DNA of 38,366 nt from an uncultured Collinsella sp. (GTDB lineage: Bacteria > Actinomycetota > Coriobacteriia > Coriobacteriales > Coriobacteriaceae), in NCBI GenBank assembly GCA_900538305.1, contig UPXY01000017.1:1-38366 (forward strand), given 5' to 3'. Numbering within the stretch: position 1 is the stretch's first letter; each line of letters begins with the position of its first letter. A program made the translations under genes and the position numbers. The notes below the pieces were generated by a model. That model did not search any database. It worked only from the letters and a program-made list of their open reading frames with translations, and was not told where the DNA came from. Positions 1 to 7,833 of this stretch are shown piece by piece.

Positions 1-120
1 CACGCCCGCTCGTACCGCCTGCAGAGCATCTAAGTCGCGTTCAGCAATAGGGCACTCAAAGTGGGATGGGTGCATGTTGAGACATTTAGTTGAACTCGCC
101 AAATGACTCAAGTAACAGAG

Positions 121-203
121 CTGGGCGGCCTCCCGTATATCGTTCCGCGCGCAGTTCGCGCAGCGCTGTTTGAGCACGGAATGATATACGGGAGGCCGCC
201 CAG
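121..203. repeat. 27-bp inverted repeat (large hairpin) downstream of map
   Basis: The arms 121-147 and 177-203 are reverse complements with a single G/A difference, giving a 27-bp stem around a 29-nt loop. It starts about 25 nt past the map stop codon. Neither side has a T-tract, so it is not a classic intrinsic terminator. It may be a 3' mRNA-stabilising hairpin or a palindromic mobile repeat. Bases 1-120 hold no recognisable gene; a plus-strand frame open from base 1 stops at 31-33, which is too short to interpret. Confidence 0.8.
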
Positions 204-228
204 CCCCCTTACAGGTTGAGCGTTCTCG

Positions 229-1017
229 TTACATGACCCCGCCCTGGAGGGAGCACCACGCACCCTGCGCGTCGGCGGTGAGGATCACCGGACCGTCGTT
301 CGTGATGGCGATGGTGTTCTCGTAGTGGGCGGCGGGCAGATGGTCGTTCGTCGTGACGATCCAGCCGTCGGCACCCGTGCTCACCCGGTGCGTACCGAGG
401 GTAATCATGGGCTCGATGGCGATGACCATGCCGGCCTCGAGGAGCACGCCGCGCCCCTTCTTGCCGTAGTTGGGTACGTTGGGCTCCTCGTGCATCACGC
501 GGCCGACACCGTGGCCGACATACTCGCGAAGCACGCCGTAGCCATGGCTTTCGGCAAGCGACTGTATCGCGTGGCCGATGTCGCCGATACGGTTACCGGG
601 CACCGCCTGCTCGATTCCCGCAATCAGGCAGTCGCGCGTCACCTCGCAGAGCGCCTGCACCTCGGGCGCGGGGGTGCCAACGTAAAACGTCCAAGCGTTG
701 TCGCCCACCCAACCGTCGACGATAGCACCCGTGTCGATGGAGATGATGTCGCCATCGCGCAAGATCACGTCGGGGTTGGGAATGCCATGGACCACAGCGT
801 CGTTCAGCGAAGCGCAGATCGAGCCGGGAAAGCCGCCGTAGCCCTTGAACGCGGGCGTGCCGCCATGCATGCGGATAATCTGCTCGGCCAGCTGGTCGAG
901 CTCGAAGGTGGAGACGCCGGGACGCACCATAGCCCCAACGTGGCGGAGCGCCATCTTAGACAGCGCTCCAGCCTTCTTCATCTCTTCGATTTCTAGAGGA
1001 GACTTAATCTTGATCAT
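229..1017 (-). CDS. map: Type I methionine aminopeptidase
   Basis: This cytosolic enzyme removes the initiator methionine from nascent proteins and uses a two-metal centre. The 262-aa protein has the full type I fold without an N-terminal zinc or SH3 extension. The metal ligands and catalytic residues are visible: H77 (HGIP), D95 (SIDTG), D106 (VGDNAWTF), H169 (VGHGVG), E202 (AIEPM) and E233 (HYENT), with H176 close to the active site. The ATG start overlaps the TGA stop of adk (ATGA), so translation is probably coupled. It is the last gene of the rplE-to-map unit; infA, which often follows, is not seen here, and a large hairpin lies just downstream. Confidence 0.97.
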   Translation of the reverse strand: MIKIKSPLEIEEMKKAGALSKMALRHVGAMVRPGVSTFELDQLAEQIIRMHGGTPAFKGYGGFPGSICASLNDAVVHGIPNPDVILRDGDIISIDTGAIVDGWVGDNAWTFYVGTPAPEVQALCEVTRDCLIAGIEQAVPGNRIGDIGHAIQSLAESHGYGVLREYVGHGVGRVMHEEPNVPNYGKKGRGVLLEAGMVIAIEPMITLGTHRVSTGADGWIVTTNDHLPAAHYENTIAITNDGPVILTADAQGAWCSLQGGVM

Positions 1018-1640
1018 AGACCAAGCGCTTCCTTGACGTCCGCATAGACCTCGTCGATCGAGCGCGCGCCATCAACGGCCTTGAGCAGACCCTGGCCACG
1101 GTAGTACTCAACGAGCGGGCTCGTGGACTTCTCGTACACGTCGAGGCGGTTCTGGATCGTCTCGGGCTTGTCGTCGTCGCGCTGGTACATCTCGCCACCG
1201 CAGGTGGGGCACACGGTATCGCTCGCGGTACCGGTGTACCCGCAGGCACGGCAGGTACGGCGCGCAGAAAGGCGCTCGATGATGACCGCGGGCGCGACGT
1301 CGATAAGGAGGGCGGCGTCGATGGAGCGACCGAGCGAGGAAAGCTCGGAATCGAGCGTCACGGCCTGCACGGTGTTGCGCGGAAAGCCGTCCAAGATGAA
1401 GCCCTTCTGCGCGTCATCGGCGGCAAGGCGCTCCTTCACCAGATCGATGACGAGCTGGTCGGGCACGAGCTCGCCGGCATCCATATATTTCTTAGCCTGG
1501 ACACCGAGCTCGGTGCCGCCCTTCACAGCGGCACGGAGCAGGTCGCCCGTGGAGATGTGTGCCACGCCGTAATCGGCGACGAGCTTCTGGGCCATGGTGC
1601 CCTTACCGGCACCGGGCGCTCCCAAGAGAACGATATTCAT
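1014..1640 (-). CDS. adk: Adenylate kinase, zinc-containing LID type
   Basis: It catalyses ATP + AMP = 2 ADP in the cytosol. The 208-aa sequence begins with the P-loop GAPGAGKGT (residues 7-15), followed by the NMP-binding STGDLLR and the DGFPR motif near residue 84. The LID domain has four cysteines, C130/C133 and C144/C147, typical of the zinc-stabilised long form. The ATG start is preceded by AGGAGG-type bases. It lies between secY and map, the standard spc-operon order, and its stop codon overlaps the map start by 4 nt. Confidence 0.97.
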   Translation of the reverse strand: MNIVLLGAPGAGKGTMAQKLVADYGVAHISTGDLLRAAVKGGTELGVQAKKYMDAGELVPDQLVIDLVKERLAADDAQKGFILDGFPRNTVQAVTLDSELSSLGRSIDAALLIDVAPAVIIERLSARRTCRACGYTGTASDTVCPTCGGEMYQRDDDKPETIQNRLDVYEKSTSPLVEYYRGQGLLKAVDGARSIDEVYADVKEALGL

Positions 1641-1668
1641 AGGAGGTCTCCTTTCCCGTCTTACGAGT

Positions 1669-1700
1669 GAAAGCCCCCGCGCATGCGCGCGAAGGCTTTC
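1669..1700. other. Intergenic hairpin between secY and adk
   Basis: GAAAGCC (1669-1675) pairs with GGCTTTC (1694-1700), and the interior contains the self-complementary CGCGCATGCGCG. No T-tract follows on the minus strand and adk continues downstream. It is therefore more likely a pause, attenuation or mRNA-processing element than a full terminator. Confidence 0.55.
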
Positions 1701-1708
1701 GCAGACCC

Positions 1709-2977
1709 TTACTTGAAGAACCCGTCGTAGTTGTAGGTCTTCAACTGACCCTCGAGCTTATCGACGGTATCGAGCACCACGCCAACCATGATGAGCACCG
1801 AGGTGCCACCGAACGATTGGATGAGCTGGTTGCCCGTCGCCGCGAAGACGATCGAAGGCACGATGGCGATGAGCGCGAGGAACACAGCGCTCGGAAGGGT
1901 GATCTTGTTGAGCGCGTTCTTGATGTAGGCAGCCGTCGCACGGCCGGGGCGCACACCGGGGATGAAGCCGCCCTGGCGCTTAAGCTGGTCGGCTGTCTCG
2001 TCCGGATTGAACACCATGGAGGTGTAGAAGTACGCGAAGAACACGATGAGGATCACGTTGAGGACCCAGTTGATCCAACCCGCGGAGAGCGCATTGGCCA
2101 CAGCCATCACCCAGTCGACACCAGGGAAGAACACCGCGAGCTGCGCCGGAAGGTACAGCAGGGCGCTCGCGAAGATGATCGGTACGACGCCAGCGGTGTT
2201 CACCTTGATGGGAAGGTAGGTGGACTGGCCTCCCATGATGCGGCGACCCACTACGCGCTTGGCATAACTCACCGGAATACGGCGCTGGCCACGCTCAAGG
2301 AACACGATGAACGGGATCACCACGAGCACGACCACGACGGCGACCACCGTCACGACAATGCCCATGACGTCACCCTCGAGCGAGGCGAAGATCGCCTGCG
2401 GAAGGCCGGACATGATGTTCGCGAAGATGATGAGCGACATGCCGTTGCCGATACCACGCTGGGTGATGAGCTCGCCAATCCACATGATGAGCATGGAGCC
2501 CGCGGTAAGCGTGCCCACGACCATGATGTCGAAGATGATCTCGGGAGCATCGGCGTTCGCGAAGCTGATGCCGTAGCTCTTGAACAGGAACAGGTAACCG
2601 ATCGCGTTCAGGATGGAAAGGCCGAGCGTGAGGTAGCGAGAATACTGGGTGATCTTCTGCTGGCCGACCTCGCCCTCACGGGCAAGCTCGTGCAGACTCG
2701 GAATCACGCTCTGGAGGAGCTGCATAATGATGGAGCTCGTGATGTAGGGCATGATGCCGAGCGAGAACACCGACACATAGCTCAGCGCGCCGCCGGAAAA
2801 CAACGTCAGCAACCCCATAGCGCCCTCGGTGGGGAAAAGGCCCGTCATCCCCTGGAAGGGGACGCCGGGCACAGGAACGTGTGCACCGAGACGGTACAGC
2901 ACGAGCATCGCTATGGTGAAGAGAATCTTATCCCGAAGGTCCTTGACCCGGAACGCGTTCTTCAGGCCATTTAGCAC
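1709..2977 (-). CDS. secY: Preprotein translocase channel subunit SecY
   Basis: SecY forms the protein-conducting channel with SecE and SecG in the cytoplasmic membrane. The 422-aa sequence has about ten hydrophobic segments, the first near residues 17-33 ending in the plug-side GAHVPVPGV motif, and the cytosolic loop with RIPVSYAKR near the middle. The start is GTG at 2977, overlapping the rplO stop by 7 nt, with no strong Shine-Dalgarno; translational coupling to rplO is the likely route. Length and order (rplO-secY-adk) are normal for the spc operon. Confidence 0.96.
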   Translation of the reverse strand: MLNGLKNAFRVKDLRDKILFTIAMLVLYRLGAHVPVPGVPFQGMTGLFPTEGAMGLLTLFSGGALSYVSVFSLGIMPYITSSIIMQLLQSVIPSLHELAREGEVGQQKITQYSRYLTLGLSILNAIGYLFLFKSYGISFANADAPEIIFDIMVVGTLTAGSMLIMWIGELITQRGIGNGMSLIIFANIMSGLPQAIFASLEGDVMGIVVTVVAVVVVLVVIPFIVFLERGQRRIPVSYAKRVVGRRIMGGQSTYLPIKVNTAGVVPIIFASALLYLPAQLAVFFPGVDWVMAVANALSAGWINWVLNVILIVFFAYFYTSMVFNPDETADQLKRQGGFIPGVRPGRATAAYIKNALNKITLPSAVFLALIAIVPSIVFAATGNQLIQSFGGTSVLIMVGVVLDTVDKLEGQLKTYNYDGFFK

Positions 2978-3420
2978 GGGAGTTCGACCGACCCTCCGGC
3001 CGCCTCGATCTTAGCCTTGGCGGCGGCAGAAACCTTGTCCACGCGAACGGTGAACTTCTTGCTGGTCTCGCCCTCAGCAAGAACCTTGACGGGCTGGAAC
3101 TCCTTCTTGATGATGCCGGCAGCCTTGAGCGCGGCACCGTCGATCACCGCGCCGTCCTCGAACTTCTCGTCGAGGCGGGCGATGTTCACGGGCGCGAACT
3201 CGATGCGGCGCGGGTTGCGGAAACCCGGGAGCTTGGGCAGGCGCATCGCGAGCGGGGTCTGACCACCCTCGAAGCCCGAGCCCTTGCCGCCGCCGGAACG
3301 GGAAAGCTGACCCTTCTGGCCGCGACCCGCCGTGGTGCCGTGACCAGAGGAGTTGCCGCGACCGATGCGCTTGCGGCGATGCGTCGACCCCTCCTGCGGG
3401 GTGAGATCATGAAGCTGCAT
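2971..3420 (-). CDS. rplO: 50S ribosomal protein L15 (uL15)
   Basis: It is a late assembly protein of the large subunit. The 149-aa protein shows the family's Gly/Arg-rich N-terminal extension (RKRIGRGNSSGHGTTAGRG, about residues 16-34), which threads into 23S rRNA, and the globular C-terminal half with EFAPVNIARL. The ATG start gives the typical MQLHDL opening. It sits 2 nt from rpmD and overlaps secY by 7 nt in the same unit. Confidence 0.96.
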   Translation of the reverse strand: MQLHDLTPQEGSTHRRKRIGRGNSSGHGTTAGRGQKGQLSRSGGGKGSGFEGGQTPLAMRLPKLPGFRNPRRIEFAPVNIARLDEKFEDGAVIDGAALKAAGIIKKEFQPVKVLAEGETSKKFTVRVDKVSAAAKAKIEAAGGSVELPC

Positions 3421-3422
3421 TG

Positions 3423-3605
3423 CTACTCCTCTACAATCTCAACAAGGTGCTTGACCTTGAAGATCATTCCGCGGACAGATGCGTTGTCGGGAAGCTCGTG
3501 AACACGGTTAATCTTCCCGAGGCCGAGGGCCTTGATGGTCCTGACCTGGTCCTGCTTGGCACCGTTGGTGCTGCGGACCTGCTTGACCTTGATGGTATCT
3601 GCCAT
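3423..3605 (-). CDS. rpmD: 50S ribosomal protein L30 (uL30)
   Basis: This small (60-aa) single-domain large-subunit protein has the conserved segment IKALGLGKINR in its first half. It is found between rpsE and rplO, as in most bacteria. The ATG start is 2 nt from the rpsE stop, so coupling is likely. The short acidic C-terminus (VEIVEE) is within the range for this variable family. Confidence 0.95.
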   Translation of the reverse strand: MADTIKVKQVRSTNGAKQDQVRTIKALGLGKINRVHELPDNASVRGMIFKVKHLVEIVEE

Positions 3606-3607
3606 GT

Positions 3608-4138
3608 TTAGCGCTCCTTCTTGCCAACGAACATCTCGGAGACGGTGAGGCCGCGGCGGGCAGCGACGTCCTCGGGGCTCGAGAGTTCCTTCAGGCCCTC
3701 GGCAGCGGCCTTGATGATGTTGAGGCCGTTGTCGGTGCCGAGCGACTTGGACAGGACGTTCTTGATGCCGGCAAGCTCGAAGAGGGGGCGCACCGCGCCA
3801 CCGGCGATGACGCCGGTACCCTCGACAGCGGGCTTGATGATGATGCGGCCGGCACCGAAGTGACCGATGACCTCGTGCGGGATGGTGCCCTCTTCGGTCA
3901 CCGGCACGTGGAACATGTGCTTCTTGGCATCGAGCGACGCCTTGGAGATGGCCAGCGGCACCTCGGCGGACTTGCCCATGCCGAGACCAACGTTGCCCTT
4001 GCCGTCGCCGACAACGACGAGCGCCACGAGCGACATGCGACGACCGCCCTTGACGGTCTTGGCAACACGGTTGATGAAGACGACGCGCTCCTCGAACTCG
4101 GAGGCTTCGCGCTGCTTGTTGTCACGATTACGAGCCAT
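3608..4138 (-). CDS. rpsE: 30S ribosomal protein S5 (uS5)
   Basis: It is a small-subunit protein near the mRNA entry channel, involved in decoding accuracy and helicase activity. The N-terminal double-stranded-RNA-binding-like domain is clear: ERVVFINRVAKTVKGGRRM (from about residue 17), then VVGDGKGNVGLGMGK. The C-terminal domain ends in RRGLTVSEMFVG. At 176 aa the length is normal. A good AGGAGG lies 7 nt before the ATG. Confidence 0.96.
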   Translation of the reverse strand: MARNRDNKQREASEFEERVVFINRVAKTVKGGRRMSLVALVVVGDGKGNVGLGMGKSAEVPLAISKASLDAKKHMFHVPVTEEGTIPHEVIGHFGAGRIIIKPAVEGTGVIAGGAVRPLFELAGIKNVLSKSLGTDNGLNIIKAAAEGLKELSSPEDVAARRGLTVSEMFVGKKER

Positions 4139-4149
4139 GCTCTATCCTC

Positions 4150-4512
4150 CTAGAACTCGAGGCCGGCGGCACGGGCGCCGTCGGCGAGGGCCTTCACGCG
4201 GCCATGGTAGATACGACCGCCACGGTCGAAGCGGACGGCCTTGATGCCGGCCTCGATGGCGCGCTCGCCAACGAGCTTGCCGACCTTCTCGGCGGCCTCC
4301 TTGTTCGACGTGTGGGTGCCCTCGAATTCGGCCTCGAGCGTGGAGGCAGAGACGAGGGTGTGACCCTTGGTGTCGTCGATGATCGCAGCGTAGATGTTGG
4401 CGTTCGTGCGGGTCACGCGCAGGCGGGGACGCTCGGGCGTGCCGAAGATCTTGCCGCGGACGCGACGCTTACGGCGCGCAAGGCCTGCAGCTTTCGCTTT
4501 ATTCTTGTCCAT
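4150..4512 (-). CDS. rplR: 50S ribosomal protein L18 (uL18)
   Basis: This 120-aa protein binds 5S rRNA together with L5. The basic N-terminus (KAAGLARRKRRVRGKIFG) and the core RPRLRVTRTNANIYAAIIDD are typical, and the C-terminus carries the conserved FDRGGRIYHGRVKALADGAR. The ATG start has an AGGAG about 7 nt upstream. It is separated from rplF by a 66-nt gap containing a hairpin, longer than most gaps in the unit. Confidence 0.96.
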   Translation of the reverse strand: MDKNKAKAAGLARRKRRVRGKIFGTPERPRLRVTRTNANIYAAIIDDTKGHTLVSASTLEAEFEGTHTSNKEAAEKVGKLVGERAIEAGIKAVRFDRGGRIYHGRVKALADGARAAGLEF

Positions 4513-4535
4513 GTGAATCTCCTTGAGAATCCTTG

Positions 4536-4557
4536 CCCGTACCTAACGGGGTACGGG
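4536..4557. other. Intergenic hairpin between rplF and rplR
   Basis: CCCGTACC (4536-4543) pairs perfectly with GGTACGGG (4550-4557) around a 6-nt loop. No T-tract follows on the minus strand, so read-through into rplR is expected. It could tune rplR translation or mRNA stability. Confidence 0.5.
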
Positions 4558-4578
4558 ACTTGTTCCGGGCGGGGTGTG

Positions 4579-5115
4579 CTACTTGGCAGCCTTACCGAGC
4601 TTACGACGGATGTGCTCGCCAACGTAGTGGATACCCTTGCCCTTGTAGGGCTCCGGCGGACGCTTGCCGCGAATCTCAGCCGCGACCTGGCCGACCTGCT
4701 GCTTGTTGATGCCCTTCACGTTGATGTGCGTGTTGTCGGGCACCTCGAAGGTGATGCCGTCAGGCGCGTCGTAGATGACGGGGTGCGAATAACCGAGCGA
4801 AAGCTCGAGCGACGTGCCCTTGAGCTGGACACGGTAGCCGACGCCGGCGAGCTCGAGAGCCTTGGTGTAGCCCTCGGACACGCCCGTCACCATGTTCTGG
4901 ATGAGGGCACGGGTGAGGCCGTGGCGGGCACGGGTCTCACGCTCGTCGTCGGGACGGCTCACGGTGAGCACGCCCTCCTCGACGGAAACCTCGAGCTTGT
5001 TGTAGATGTCGAGCTCGAGCTGGCCCTTGGGGCCCTTGACGGTCACATGGGAGCCGTCGACTGCCACATCGACTCCGGCGGGAATCTGGACAGGCTTCTT
5101 ACCGATACGAGACAC
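4579..5115 (-). CDS. rplF: 50S ribosomal protein L6 (uL6)
   Basis: It sits near the sarcin-ricin loop at the factor-binding site of the large subunit. The 178-aa protein opens with SRIGKKPVQIPAGV and has the conserved C-terminal repeat with GYKGKGIHY-type sequence (here YKGKGIHYVGEHIRRKLGK). The start codon is GTG at 5115, supported by AAGGAG six bases upstream. It lies between rpsH and rplR, the canonical spc order. Confidence 0.96.
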   Translation of the reverse strand: MSRIGKKPVQIPAGVDVAVDGSHVTVKGPKGQLELDIYNKLEVSVEEGVLTVSRPDDERETRARHGLTRALIQNMVTGVSEGYTKALELAGVGYRVQLKGTSLELSLGYSHPVIYDAPDGITFEVPDNTHINVKGINKQQVGQVAAEIRGKRPPEPYKGKGIHYVGEHIRRKLGKAAK

Positions 5116-5147
5116 GGTGTTCTCCTTCCTTCTACTCGCCTAATCGC

Positions 5148-5546
5148 TTACCAGACGTACGCGACGATCTCGCCGCCCACGCCCGCCTTACGGCAGTCGC
5201 GGTCGGTCATGACGCCACTGGAGGTGGAAACGATGGCGGTACCAAGACCACCGCGGACGCGGGGAAGGTCGGCGACACCGGCGTATTTGCGCAGGCCCGG
5301 CTTCGAAATGCGACGAATGCCGGAGATGACCTTCTGCTTCTTGGGGCCGTACTTGAGGGTGATGTGGAGGGTCTTCTGAGGCACGGTATCCTCGACCGTG
5401 TAGTCCTCGATGTAGCCCTCCTCGTGAAGGACGCGCGCGATCTCGACGAGCTTCTTCGAGCTCGGCATGGAGACGGCGGCCTTGTTCGCAGCGTTCGCGT
5501 TACGAATACGCGTAAGCATATCTGCGATCGGGTCAGTGAGGTTCAT
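5148..5546 (-). CDS. rpsH: 30S ribosomal protein S8 (uS8)
   Basis: S8 is a primary 16S rRNA-binding protein, and in E. coli it represses the spc operon by binding mRNA near rplE. I chose the ATG at 5546 (132 aa, MNLTDPIADMLTRIRNA), with GAAGGAG just upstream, over a longer frame starting at 5621 whose extra 25 residues resemble no S8. The C-terminal signature STSSGVMTDRDCRKAGVGGE is present. Confidence 0.96.
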   Translation of the reverse strand: MNLTDPIADMLTRIRNANAANKAAVSMPSSKKLVEIARVLHEEGYIEDYTVEDTVPQKTLHITLKYGPKKQKVISGIRRISKPGLRKYAGVADLPRVRGGLGTAIVSTSSGVMTDRDCRKAGVGGEIVAYVW

Positions 5547-5665
5547 GCAGATTCTCCTTCGTTCTAGATGAACTCGTGCGACCGGTCCTCGTCCACCCGT
5601 GGCGGACAAGCCTGCGTGCACGTTCTTCCCTGCCAGGGCTGCAAATCCCTAGCGCCGGCAGTGAC

Positions 5666-5851
5666 TTACCAGCTGGCCTTCTTGATGCCGGGAAGCTCGC
5701 CGCGCAGCGCCAGCTCGCGGAAGCACACGCGGCACAGGCCGAACTTGCGGTAGACCGAATGCGGACGGCCGCAACGCTGGCAGCGGGTGTACTTGCGGGT
5801 CGAGAACTTCGGCTCGCGCTGCTGCTTGACGATCATCGATGTCTTAGCCAC
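5666..5851 (-). CDS. rpsN: 30S ribosomal protein S14, zinc-binding type Z
   Basis: The 61-aa short form of S14 has a zinc ribbon: C24/C27 (CQRC) and C40/C43 (CRVC). S14 helps form the 30S head and A-site. The short Cys-containing form is the zinc-dependent paralogue; a Cys-free long form is used under zinc limitation in some actinobacteria and is not seen here. It lies between rplE and rpsH, with a 119-nt gap before rpsH that holds no gene. Confidence 0.96.
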   Translation of the reverse strand: MAKTSMIVKQQREPKFSTRKYTRCQRCGRPHSVYRKFGLCRVCFRELALRGELPGIKKASW

Positions 5852-5930
5852 ATTTCCTCCTTACGTAAGGTATCCATAGCCTCATGCGGCGGCAGGCACC
5901 GCGCCCGCCGCCGCAATCGCGAGGCAAAAA

Positions 5931-6488
5931 CTACTTCTTGAACGGGAAGCCGAAGCCGTCGAGGAGGGCGCGGCCCTCTTCGTCGGTCGTCGCGGTGGTA
6001 ACGATGGTGATGTCCATACCGCGCTGGCGGTCGACGGAGTCGAAGTCGATCTCCGGGAAGATGAGCTGCTCGGTCACGCCCATGGAGAAGTTACCACGGC
6101 CGTCGAAGCTATCGGGCGAGATGCCACGGAAGTCGCGGATACGGGGAATCGCGACGGCGGTGAGGCGATCGAGGAACTCCCACATGCGGTCGCCGCGCAG
6201 GGTGACCTTGGCACCGATGGGCATACCGGCGCGCAGGCGGAAGGACGCGATGGACTTGCGGGCGCGGGTCACCATGGGCTGCTGGCCGGTGATGGCGCGG
6301 AGGTCGCGCACGGCACCGTCGATGGCCTTGGAATCGGTCGCGGCCTCGCCGACGCCCATGTTCACGACGATCTTCTCGATCTTCGGGATCATCATGACGT
6401 TCTTGTACTGGAACTTGTCCTGGAGCTGCTGACGCACCTCGTTCTGGTACTTGGTCTTCAGACGCGGGACATACTTCTCTTCAGCCAT
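5931..6488 (-). CDS. rplE: 50S ribosomal protein L5 (uL5)
   Basis: L5 binds 5S rRNA and forms part of the central protuberance. The 185-aa protein carries the family signature region around KIEKIVVNMGVGEA and RLRAGMPIGAKVTLRG. I prefer the ATG at 6488 because AAAGGAG is spaced 6 nt from it; a GTG two codons upstream overlaps the end of that site. It is the first gene of its unit: the usual upstream neighbour rplX is 8.6 kb away, behind a terminator. A structured leader precedes it. Confidence 0.95.
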   Translation of the reverse strand: MAEEKYVPRLKTKYQNEVRQQLQDKFQYKNVMMIPKIEKIVVNMGVGEAATDSKAIDGAVRDLRAITGQQPMVTRARKSIASFRLRAGMPIGAKVTLRGDRMWEFLDRLTAVAIPRIRDFRGISPDSFDGRGNFSMGVTEQLIFPEIDFDSVDRQRGMDITIVTTATTDEEGRALLDGFGFPFKK

Positions 6489-6628
6489 GTTCACTCCTTT
6501 GGGGTTTTAAGCACGGGGCCTGGCCTCTGGAGACGGTCGCGTCTCCGGGTTGTCCTCGTGCCTCCTGCCGAGCCGTGCGCGCTGGCTTCACGCGGCACGA
6601 CGAATCACCGGCAGGAGCCAGCAATACG
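6489..6628 (-). promoter_or_regulatory. Structured 5' leader of the rplE unit
   Basis: Read on the minus strand, the leader folds into two adjacent stem-loops. The first pairs CTCCTGCCG with CGGCAGGAG (6609-6617 with 6562-6570), with further complementarity inside. The second has an outer GCACG/CGTGC stem (6557-6561 with 6511-6515) enclosing GGAGAC/GTCTCC (6541-6546 with 6529-6534). The ribosome-binding site AAAGGAG follows. An autoregulatory ribosomal-protein leader is plausible, but the protein ligand is unknown. Confidence 0.5.
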
Positions 6629-6635
6629 AGTCGGT

Positions 6636-6664
6636 ATGATACGCGCTTGGCGGTCGAATTGCCA
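6636..6664 (-). promoter_or_regulatory. Possible rplE promoter
   Basis: On the minus strand, TATCAT (-10, 6636-6641; 5 of 6 match) is preceded by a 17-bp spacer and TGGCAA (-35, weak, 3 of 6). It would start an approximately 140-nt leader before rplE. The separation of rplE from rplX makes a local promoter necessary, but the -35 match is poor. Confidence 0.4.
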
Positions 6665-6718
6665 GAGAAACTTCGCAAATCCTGCCCAGCCTGCGGAAAT
6701 CCATAATTCAGCCCAGGT

Positions 6719-6747
6719 AAAAATACCCCAGGGGTTTTTTAACATTC
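6719..6747 (+). repeat. CCCCAGGGG repeat module, copy 1
   Basis: The 29 bases match, apart from a one-base indel-type change and one substitution, the module found as both arms of the inverted repeat at 12962-13088. The core AACCCCAGGGGTT-type palindrome flanked by A and T runs could act as a weak bidirectional terminator for the dipeptidase gene that ends at 6808. Confidence 0.6.
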
Positions 6748-6807
6748 GCCTTAGGGGCATTACCATCTCTCAGTGGCTGAAATCACGATAAGGCACGCGT
6801 AATCGAG

Positions 6808-7806
6808 CTACCAAGCTTGCTCAGCGAAGAACCGAAGCGCGTTGCCGCCACAGATGGCCTCGGTGATATCCCCGCCAAAGTGCTCTACGAGGCGCTCTTG
6901 AAACGCCCCGAGCTTCGACGCATCCGCCAAGCAAGACGGCGGCTCGCAACCGTCGAAGTCGCTGCCAAGTGCCACAACGCGCTCGCCGCCCAGGTCGAGC
7001 CAGTGCTCCACGTGCGCGAGCACATCATCATAGGTGGGCTCGCGCCCCTCCGCCTCATCGACAAGAAAACCGCTGTAGTAGTTGAGCCCCACGAGCCCGC
7101 CGCGGTCGCGGATCTCACAGAACTGCGCATCCGTGAGGTTGCGCGGGTGGCCGCACACGGCGCGGGCATTGGAATGGCTCGCGATGAACGGGCGCTGAGC
7201 CATGCGGGCGACCTCGGCGAAGCACGCGTCGTTCAGGTGCGACACGTCGAGCACCATGCGCTCTTCCTCCATGAGACGCACCGCCTCGCGCCCCGCTGGC
7301 GTGAGGCCCGCGTCCTCGACATCGTGCCCGCTCGCAAGCGGTCCTTGCGCATTCCAGCTGAGCGACGCCATGACGACCCCATCCTCGGCGCAGCGATGAA
7401 TCCAGGCAGGATCCGCCGCGAAGAGCCGGGCGTTCTCGATCGTCTTCACGATACCGAGCTTGCCCGACGCGAGCGCCGCCCGCGCGTCATCGGCACCACG
7501 CACGGCAGCGAGCGCATCCGGGTGCTCCGCCGCCTGTGCATCGAGGTACGTCGAGACGCTGCGCCACAACTCGCCCGCCTGCTCGACATCCATGGTATCG
7601 GGGATGAAGCACGCGAAGCACTGGAGCCAGGGCATGTTGCCGATAGCCTTCACCGAAATGTGGAGCGAACTCTCCACCAAGCTCGATCCGCACCCTGGCA
7701 TGAGCTCCTCGGAAACCTCGAGTGCCTCCCGCACCCCGCCAGGAACATCGCGCAAGCAGAGCATCGACGCGGTGTCGCAATGTAGATCAAATATGGGAAA
7801 TGCCAT
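6808..7806 (-). CDS. Membrane-dipeptidase-type (M19) metallopeptidase
   Basis: It is a predicted zinc dipeptidase of peptidase family M19, hydrolysing dipeptides, possibly including Cys-Gly. The 332-aa TIM-barrel protein has the expected metal ligands: H9 and D11 (DLHCDT), bridging E124 (KTIENA), H190 (DVSHLN), H211 (IASHSN), plus D283 in GSDFDG. There is no signal peptide, so it is cytosolic, unlike mammalian renal dipeptidase. AAGGAGG is well placed before the ATG at 7806. It lies 27 nt downstream of the patB-like gene on the same strand, so they are probably cotranscribed. Exact substrate unknown. Confidence 0.9.
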   Translation of the reverse strand: MAFPIFDLHCDTASMLCLRDVPGGVREALEVSEELMPGCGSSLVESSLHISVKAIGNMPWLQCFACFIPDTMDVEQAGELWRSVSTYLDAQAAEHPDALAAVRGADDARAALASGKLGIVKTIENARLFAADPAWIHRCAEDGVVMASLSWNAQGPLASGHDVEDAGLTPAGREAVRLMEEERMVLDVSHLNDACFAEVARMAQRPFIASHSNARAVCGHPRNLTDAQFCEIRDRGGLVGLNYYSGFLVDEAEGREPTYDDVLAHVEHWLDLGGERVVALGSDFDGCEPPSCLADASKLGAFQERLVEHFGGDITEAICGGNALRFFAEQAW

Positions 7807-7833
7807 GAGACGCCTCCTTGGGTGCGAAAAACC

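Noticed and set aside
1..33. Possible C-terminal tail of a plus-strand gene (ten codons then TAA)
   Set aside because: Too short to distinguish from chance.
1667..2974. A 435-codon plus-strand open frame antisense to secY
   Set aside because: His/Asp/Arg-rich mirror of a membrane protein gene; no family resemblance.
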